64,000 nt of DNA from Dichetophora obliterata (Eukaryota > Arthropoda > Insecta > Diptera > Sciomyzidae): the NCBI GenBank assembly GCA_963920525.1, contig OY986438.1, positions 182,264,888-182,328,887 on the forward strand, read 5' to 3'. Below are positions 56,782 through 64,000 of this stretch, one piece after another. Under the pieces are notes generated by a model that saw nothing but the letters and a program-made list of their open reading frames with translations, made no database searches and had not been told where the DNA came from. Made by a program: the position numbers and the translations under genes. Every line of letters starts with the position of its first letter. Within the stretch, counting starts at the first letter, position 1.

Positions 56782-58947
56782 GCAGCCAAAATCCGTACAC
56801 GTCTGTGCGCAGCTAAGAATACACGCAACCCTACACACAGAAAGCTAGACGTCGAACAGCTGCAACCGAAACAGACAGCCGATGCTTTCGCCACTCGACT
56901 CTCACTCCTGCTTCAAAGCACTCCTCCAATCGATGAAATATGCGCGCAGTGGCCACACATTTCCAACTCCATGCGTGCGGCTGCTGAAGAGGTGATTGGC
57001 TACCACCGCCCTCGCCGAAACCAGTGGTACCAGGAAACTAGGAGTGTCGCGACGCCACTGCAGAGAAAGTTGTAACGCGCGCTGCTAAGGAGCGATACAA
57101 AGAAAAGAGGAGGGAAGAGAGACGTATTTTCAGGCGAAAAAAAGGCAGAAAAGCGCGAGCAGGAGAATATTGAGATGCATGGTGACAGGAATGAGGCCCG
57201 AAAATTTTTCGAAAAAATAAGACGCCTTGCCGATGGTTTTAAAACAGGGGCCTCTTCCTGCAAGGATGAAAACGGGAATCTAGTGACAGATGTCCAGAGT
57301 ACACTGACATTATGGAGGGAACACTCCTCTAAGATTCTAAATGGCGACGCTGACGACTATCCCGCCAATAGAGATGATATTTCGGAAACCCCAATTTCGG
57401 ATGACAGCGTCGAGGTTCCGCTGCCCGACTATGATGAAGTTCTCACATCTATAGCTCGGCTTAAAAAAACAAAGCCGCGGGAGCTGATGGCTTACCTGCT
57501 GAGCTGTTTAAGAACGGAGGCGAAGCTCTTCTTAATTGCATTCACGAGCTTCTATTCATAATATGGTCGGAAGAATGCATTCCGAACGATTGGAATCTCA
57601 GTGTGCTCTGCCCAATCCACAAGAAAGGCGATCCCACTATCTGTGCCAATTACCTTGGGATAAGCCTTCTTAATATCGCATATAAGGTCCTGTCGAGCGT
57701 TTTATGTGAAAGATTGAAGTTCGCATTGTAAGCGAACTGATCGGACCTTATCAGTGTGGCTTCAGACCTGGAAAGTCCACCATCGACCAGATTTTCACTC
57801 TACGTCAAATCTTGGAGAACACTCAAGAAAAACAAGTCGACACCCACCATCTTTTTGTCGACTATAAAGCCGCCTTCGACAGCCCAATAAGGAAGCACCT
57901 GTACTCCACCATGTCTGAATTTGGTATTCCTGCAAAACTAAAACGACTTTGCAGGATGACACTAAGCAACACCTGCAGCGCAGTTAAAATTGGGAAGGAC
58001 CTCTCCCCACCATTTATTACCATCGAGATTTCAGACAAGGTGATTCCTTATCGTGCGACTTTTTCAACCTAATGATGGAAAAGATCATCCGAGCTGCTGA
58101 CCTGAGACGTAGTGGCACAATATTCTACAAGAGTGTTATGCTGCTTGCGTATGCTGATGACATCGATATCATTGGCCATAATACGCACGAAGTCAGTGCA
58201 GCAGTTTAAAGATTAGGAAGAGAGTCAAGTCGAATGGGTCTGGCAGTGAATGCAGATAAGACGAAATACTTGGCGTCAACAAGCAAACAGTCCCAGCGTC
58301 TTGGAACCCACGTTACAGTTGACAATACCTCCTTCGAGGTTGTGTAGGACTTCGTTTATCTAGGATCCAGCATAAACTCAACCAACGACATCAGCATTGA
58401 GATCAAACGAAGAATAACTTTTGCCAACAGGTGTTACTTTGGGCTCAGTAGGCAATTGAGAAGCAGAGCCCTCTCTCGACGAACGAAAATCACGCTCTAT
58501 AAATCGCTCATCATGCCCGTCCTACTTTACGCATCACAAACCTGGACACTGAGCAGTTCATACGAAAAGACTTTAGGGGCATTCGAGAGAAAGATTTTTT
58601 GTAAGATCTACGGACCAATCTGCGTCAATGGCGAGTACCGAATACGGTGGAATGATGAACTGTATGAGCTGTACGTTGACATCGACATAGTCAAGCGCAT
58701 TAAAATCGAGCAGTTTCGCTGGTTTGATCATGTTCAGCGCATGAAAGGCGATGCTCCAGTGAAGAAAACATTCGATTCAGTACCCAGCGGCGGTCAACAC
58801 AGAAGAGAACGACCGCATCTTCGTTGGAAAGACCAAGTAGAGGACAACCTGACGAAGCTTGGAATTTCCAACTGGTCCCAGCAAGCGAAAGACAGAAATG
58901 GCTTGCGCAAATTCTTAGATGAGGCCAAAACCGACAAACGGTTATAG
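56782..58947 (+). pseudogene. RTE reverse transcriptase and C-terminal domain
   Basis: Begins AAKIRTRLCAAKNTRNPTHR and RKLDVEQLQ, then HGDRNEARKFFEKIRRLADG, FKTGASSCKDENGNLVTD (pre-RT). RT blocks follow: WNLSVLCPIHKKGDPTICAN, YLGISLLNIAYKVLSSVLCE, GPYQCGFRPGKSTIDQIFTL, motif A HHLFVDYKAAFDS, and motif C LLAYADDIDI near 58144. After it, LGSSINSTNDISIEIKRRI, ITLYKSLIMPVLLYASQTWT and RWFDHVQRMKGDAPVKKTF, ending KTDKRL with a stop at 58947. Several stops and frameshifts (for example TAA after KFAL near 57728). Product of an intact copy: reverse transcriptase for target-primed insertion. Confidence 0.9.
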
Positions 58948-58950
58948 CGC

Positions 58951-58975
58951 CAACTAAGTAAGTAATTAAGTAAGT
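58951..58975 (+). repeat. AAGTAAGT tail of RTE element
   Basis: AACTAAGTAAGTAATTAAGT followed by AAGT: a short tandem 3' tail instead of poly(A), as usual for RTE-group elements, directly followed by the 10-bp duplication. Confidence 0.88.
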
Positions 58976-58985
58976 ATGCCACTAA

Positions 58986-61492
58986 ATTTTACGACCGAAA
59001 TTTAAGTTTGAAAATTAACCTAAAGTGATAACGGATCATTAAAAATATATATGCCCATAATAAGAACTATTTTCTTGTACCAGTTTTAAAAGCCAGTTGA
59101 AAGACCTCGACTTGTAAAATGACCCAATAAAACGTAGCGTAAGGGTTAATACGTCATGTAATGAAAAATTTACAAAAGAAAATAGCAAATTAATAACATT
59201 GAAAGACATATTTGTTGAAGTGTGCAGGAGTAAATTTGTGATGTGAATTACATTTACTTAGATTACAAACTAATCTAAGTTGTGTTTCATTACTATAAAT
59301 TAATAAAGAAAGCCTTTAGAGAAAGTTTCTACATTTTCTACTACATTTTCTCTAGTTATGTTACTACGGCTTTTCACACACATGATTGTGTCTTTTAACA
59401 GAAGTAATCAATTAGTCTCAGTTTCTGTAAAATACCTGGACTCTTATTTAATTTTTTAATTGCATTTGTAGTTGTAACATTACTCAATTTTATAATTTAT
59501 ATAACAGAATCGGTTTCTGTCGTTAGGCCCTATTATATATGCAAGGGATGTCTAGTATATTTGGAACTAATCATGAAATCTCCAATCACTAAAACTCACT
59601 TCTGTTGAAGATGTCTTTGAAAATATTTAAAAAAAACCCTACCATACTTTTTCACAATATCACACAAAAAATAATTACGAGTAAATAAGGATTATTTTGA
59701 ATAATAAGCTGAAGGAAAAGATCATTAAAGTGTTATTTCTCTTCAAGCCAAGTTCGACTGAAACAAAACCAAAACCCAGTGGAAATCACCAAACTGGCAC
59801 TTGATAAAGAAGATCTAAGCCGACAAAAAAAACCTATATTGGTAACATAATCAATGCATCAACCGACACGCCACATCAGACTACTCATGCATCAAAAAAA
59901 TTCCCAATGCAGATCAGTGCACAAGATCAACAGATCAGATAATAGGATCACAATAACAGCAACAGGAAAAAATGCCAACTAAAGCAGCTAAGAACAACAA
60001 CATACTTCAAGGCTATATTGGGTTCATCAACAACGTTCGATTGGTTTTCAATTGATTTCTACAACAAAAACCACAACAACAGAAAAAAGGGGTTAGTCAG
60101 GACGATAATGTTGCTTATATTATTAACAAGATCATGACGTGGCTCAAAGTAAAAACCGAAACTGACAAAAAATCAAAATCTGAAAACCATGGCAACTCGC
60201 AACTTTCAAACATGGCAGACAACTTGACGACGGTGTGAGTAGGACGAATTATGACTAATTTGTGTTGTTGTAAGTTAAGACAGCTGGAGCGTATGTGATC
60301 GATGTGCAGGCCGAGCTAACAATGATCGCATGTGTGAAGTGCAACACACTGGAAATAATCGGACGCACAGTTTTTCTTTTTTTTTAAATTCACTCATTTT
60401 TGGTTGTAATCACAAGAGACAAGTTGAAGGCTTGTTGAAACATCAGTTTTGGCAGCTGCCTGTGTCTGTTGTGTTCAGTTTGGGAAGGTTGGTACCTAGC
60501 TTTTTTCGCTTTTTTCGTTTTGCAAAAGCACATTTATTTTGCTATTTTTCATAGCTAACAAATGCGATAAAACCCTTCATCACCGAACTGTTGCGTTCTA
60601 TCATATATTTTCCAAAAATTAGCAATTAAATCTGGCAACTACGGAGAGCTGGCATCAACTTAACCCTAACCACTTATTTAAATATTTATAGCCAATTTAT
60701 TTGCAACTGCGTAGCCATTAAGTTTTTTATATCTTATCAATGTTATTTATCGCTACAAGCGGTATTTAAGTATAAAGATATAAAAAAAGAATGAAAAAAA
60801 AACAGCTGCACACTATAGCAATCGGCCACCGTTCTGCCAATATTGCACTTATTTTGAAATTTATTAATTGACCAAATTGCCTTTTTACCATTTGGTTCAT
60901 TGTGCATACATAAATTTAGTTGTTTTTTTAGTCTCTCATGCTAGGCTTGCATATTAAAATTCTCATTTGCATCAAAGTGGCTAAACTGCAATGTTAATAA
61001 AATTCAGTGCTTTTTATTATACTTAAATTAATCCACAATTCATGTTAAATGACATTTTGATATGCACTTCATCTTAATTGAATGAAATGAGCCATCATTT
61101 CATAATGAAATCAAAGCCAGCCGTTTTTGGTTTATAGCATTTTTTCATGCTCAAGATGTTAAGTAACAAAATGTTAATAGAACATTTGATTTAGCAGCTT
61201 TAAAAATGGCATTAAAAACTATTATTAATAAAAAGTATGGTTCCCGGAAAATTGTCAGAGAATATTAATTTAATTTTAGTTTGCAGGGTTTTTGTATTTT
61301 TTGGAGAGTATACGGAAAATTTTTTAAGAAAACTTTTGAAAGTAACGTCAGGGACTTTTGAAAATAACGTCAGAAAAATGTACCTTTTTTGACAAAGAAC
61401 GCACTTCTTAACCAATATCTTACTAAAAAGTATTTGTTGGTTATAACTTGTTGTTATTCTTTCATTTCTTACTGCATTTAAAAGACTTTGTC
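58986..61492. other. No gene seen
   Basis: AT-rich at both ends; 59750-60320 is relatively A/C-rich with AACAAC/CAACAA runs. No frame with a recognised domain. Confidence 0.45.
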
Positions 61493-61722
61493 TTAGGGGT
61501 CGTCCATAATCTACGTTACTGATTTTCCGGTTTTTTTACCCCCCTCCCCCTGCGTTACTTTTCGTAGTGCTTTTCAAAACCCCTCCCCCCCTCCCCATAA
61601 AGTAACGTGACATATGAAATTAATTCATTCGAATGATTATATATTTTGACTAGCAATGATAATTTTCACTAGTATTAGTGACTAGTATGACTAGATACAT
61701 TAAAGGAACAATTGGAAAAAAA

Positions 61723-61975
61723 TCAATAATTAATATCATCTGTAAAAGCTATTCCATCTGCGATCCAAGATTCGATGCTCTCAATCACTGGGATAGAAGA
61801 AGCTGGTAGCTTTGTTGAGGATTCTTCAAAATAGAATTTTTCATCGGATTCTATGTCGACCCATTCAGGTGAATCCTCATTTCTAACGCAAAGAAATTCA
61901 CCTGGTCTTTGACAGAGTACCTTTAAAGGCTGCACCCGAGCTGCACCCAGTTCTGTGTTTTTGTGTAAATGCTTT
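61723..61975 (-). pseudogene. Possible terminal exon of element-encoded protein
   Basis: From a splice-acceptor-like TTTTCAG (61976-61982, minus strand) the frame reads KHLHKNTELGAARVQPLKVL, CQRPGEFLCVRNEDSPEWVD, IESDEKFYFEESS, SSIPVIESIESWIADGI and ends AFTDDINY. The acidic tail and codon pattern look protein-coding, unlike the surrounding noise. No ATG is present, so it needs an upstream exon; the minus strand beyond 62020 reads CLTCGLYFVFKTSMNCH, which together with HLHKN could form a C2H2 finger across the intron, but that frame has a stop. No family name can be given. Confidence 0.4.
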
Positions 61976-62098
61976 CTGAAAATTGATTTATTTAAATAGT
62001 ATATTTTATTCCGATTTATTGTAAACGATATAATACAAACTTATGACAATTCATAGAAGTTTTAAAAACGAAATACAAGCCGCAGGTAAGACACGACC

Positions 62099-62338
62099 TT
62101 GAACCGATTTCTTCTTTCCGAGAAGGACAGTACATGTCATACGGTATCTCCTTTGATCAACAACATTCAGGCCTTAACGTCAAAGCCTGTCGCAAAAGCA
62201 AAGACCCAAATTTTTCAGACTTGTGCTGAGATGGTGAAGGAATACCAAAAGGTTCCTGTGTCGAGTGAAAAGGCGGTGGAAGAAATCGTTGAAACAAAAG
62301 TTAGCCACCAATTTAGACGATCAAACATAAACATGTAA
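62099..62338 (+). CDS. Hypothetical open frame in the TTA-flanked element
   Basis: A 79-codon frame containing TVSPLINNIQALTSKPVAKA and MVKEYQKVPVSSEKAVEEIV. The composition is coding-like, but the nominal start is a TTG; the first ATG lies at 62231, and the frame overlaps, on the opposite strand, the candidate upstream exon described above. Only one of the two can be real coding sequence. No domain recognised. Confidence 0.3.
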   Translation: MNRFLLSEKDSTCHTVSPLINNIQALTSKPVAKAKTQIFQTCAEMVKEYQKVPVSSEKAVEEIVETKVSHQFRRSNINM

Positions 62339-62517
62339 GGTTAAAATTTTTTGAAATGATTGTGTTATTAATTAGAGGTTTTTCGTCGATTTTTTCAATT
62401 TTTGGTAACGTTACAATATCTAAACACCTCCCCCCCCAACCGTTACTTATCGTAGTGCATTTCAAAACCCCTCCCCCCCCCCCTAAATTGGTAACGTAGT
62501 TTATGGACGACCCCTTA

Positions 62518-64000
62518 TATGTGAACATGATAATTAAATTAAATAAATAAATAAATAAGAAACATTCTGCCTGACAGGGCCGCATTAACCGTGTCGGGGC
62601 CCCTTTACCCTTTTATAACTTAAAAAAATATATTTTTTTTTATCACAATGAAATTATATTCATAATAACGTATATTTTTTACTACAATGAAGGTTTGCCA
62701 TCATCCTAAACAATAAAACAAATTAAAGGATGGTAGGCGTATTTTTTATTATATATAACAAAATACAGTAAAATTTCGGGTGGTTGGTGTTTTTAAAACG
62801 AAACCAGTTTCGTAAAGTACAATATGTTTAAATATTAACTCTTCTTACTTTTTTAGACACAAAATTGTTTAAATCATCTTTAAAGTTATAGCCATTATAG
62901 CAAATGCATTTAATTGAAGAACGAAGACAGTTTTTTTATAAGTTTTAACTTAGAAAAACTACGTTCACCCGTGAAGTTTGATATCATAAGGCTTCTATAT
63001 ATTTGCAATGCTATCATTATATGCTGAAAAGTTGATTGTGCCATATTATCCAAAATCAATTTATATGATGGCTGGTGCAATTTTGTCTTTCCCCACATCT
63101 ACCAATTGAAAAAAGGACCTAAAATTTAAAGAGTAAGCATTTACTTATCTATTTAAGGGACCATTAAAGTTTTTCAAGCGAAAAAACTCTGTATTAAGAG
63201 TTTTATTTTAAAGTGACTGTTTATTTTAAGTAATTTTTGTTTTAACCTTATAATTACATAATTTTTAAAGAAAATATTTTGAACTTTTTTGATAACCAAT
63301 ATTAATTATTATAGCAGGAATCAGTTGTTTCTATAAGCACCTGAAATATGCGGTGGACACGATTTTTAATCTAAAAAAAAATATATAGCGTACCGACTAT
63401 AATTATTGGCACCCAAAAATTTGGCGCCAACTATTGGCACCCTTGTCTTGAATAGCATTTATAAAATGTCGTTAAATTCCCGTTGGTTATGAACTCTATT
63501 TTTCAAATTCTGTGGTTTATTTCCTCTCTTTGTTCTTTATTGCATAAAAACATTAAGTCTCGAACTAAGTCTGTTTGTAAGTCTCGAACTGAAATTTGGT
63601 GAGTACTGTTTCTTATTTATTTATGGATTTTTTATATAGACACGTGTGATTTTTGATTAATTAAACATTAAGTAGCTTATTTTCGTCTTTATATCTAAAC
63701 TTTTATCGCAATAAAACTTGTTTGCCAACAATTGATTCCAAAAAACAAACAATTCAATTATTGGCAGGGGATGCCAATAACTGAATTTGATGTTACTACA
63801 ATAACTAGCACTGCCAATCATTATACTTTTATATAGTGCCAATAATTGAATACTTCATATTTTTATATAAAAATGTCTAAAGAAAAAGCTCGTACGATGA
63901 AAGTATTTTGCAAAAATCTCTGTCAGCAATTAGAAATTGCAAAATGTCTAAAAAGTTTTCAGCCAAAAATGTAGGGTACCACGATCCACACTCCAATTTC
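62518..64000. other. No gene seen; ATTATTGGCA words
   Basis: At 62573 ACAGGGCCGCATTAACCG.. GGGGCCCC resembles a hAT-type end without a visible partner. Between 63395 and 63850 the word ATTATTGGCA and its inverse occur several times (63401, 63429, 63757, 63769, 63810, 63837), suggesting an AT-rich TIR element whose limits I could not fix. The frame at 62910-63098 (minus) has no convincing context. Confidence 0.4.

Larger units (their letters stand above)
53589..58985 (+). mobile_element. 5'-truncated RTE-type LINE with three nested insertions
   Basis: ATGCCACTAA occurs at 53589-53598 and again at 58976-58985, immediately after the LINE's AAGTAAGT tail: a 10-bp target duplication. LINE sequence proper runs 54086-58975 and is interrupted by MITE 54400-54839 and by an antisense LINE at 55128-56776; a third insert (53599-54082) sits in the left duplication itself. 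The coding order (endonuclease, RT, C-terminal domain, short tandem tail) is that of RTE/BovB-group elements. Confidence 0.88.
61496..62514 (-). mobile_element. TTA-flanked element with C-rich subterminal repeats
   Basis: Ends GGGGTCGTCCATAATCTACG and, from the right, GGGGTCGTCCATAAACTACG, each continuing TTAC, with TTA outside (61493-61495 and 62515-62517). Inside each end, in the same orientation, is a block CGTTACTTWTCGTAGTGC followed by TTTCAAAACCCCTCCCCC (about 61552 and 62440). A TTA duplication fits PIF/Harbinger-like insertion. 1019 bp, with possible coding remnants in the middle. Confidence 0.85.

Noticed and set aside
62573..62612. hAT-like end (CAGGGCCGCATTAACCG)
   Set aside because: Single end only; insufficient for an element call.

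Overview
This window is AT-rich eukaryotic DNA that looks like intergenic or large-intron sequence of a fly. The evidence is indirect: the transposon and LINE families are ones common in Diptera, the one credible intron is only 57 bp, GTT/CAA/ATG microsatellites are present, and the tRNA-headed SINE has a body that resembles a repeat I recall from tephritid fruit flies (memory only). I found no host gene, rRNA or tRNA gene that I can support. Nearly everything recognisable is transposable-element (TE) sequence, and no bacterial-type feature is present.

Layout. 1-11.5 kb: a SINE remnant, an array of GGGACATAATCCC-type palindromes (1.58-2.73 kb), then featureless DNA. 11.5-15.9 kb: a TE cluster with a complete but dead maT (DD37D) element at 11512-12739, a Tc1 (DD34E) element with long IR/DR termini at 12783-14711 whose right arm is split by an 8-bp-TSD foldback MITE, and a deletion derivative of the ZAD-like/RNase-H-like transposon described below. 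16.2-17.0 kb: a LINE 3' end with RNase H. 21-29.3 kb: a foldback MITE, a tRNA-derived SINE, a 0.86-kb hairpin, and a Jockey-like LINE carrying an apparently intact mariner (27928-29212) and a 186-bp patch copied from the SINE region 2.5 kb away. 30-44.5 kb: tandem and inverted repeats, a LINE split by a TIR element (36832-37717), a 0.66-kb hairpin (38631-39293), a foldback-type element (41324-42329) and a hAT-type element (43004-44489).

47396-50378 is the most novel-looking unit: a 2.98-kb element with ~450-bp terminal inverted repeats starting CACAG, flanked by TTA, carrying one gene for a protein with ZAD-like cysteine pairs and an RNase-H-like D...D...E arrangement. 52161-52697 is an internally deleted mariner-like element. 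53589-58985 is a nested locus: a 5'-truncated RTE LINE bounded by a 10-bp duplication, later invaded by two TAA-flanked MITEs and an antisense Jockey-like LINE. 61496-62514 is a TTA-flanked element with C-rich subterminal repeats and possible coding remnants.

The elements do not form a pathway. The window is best read as a record of insertion, with order recoverable wherever one element interrupts another. The only open reading frame with all expected catalytic residues is the mariner transposase.
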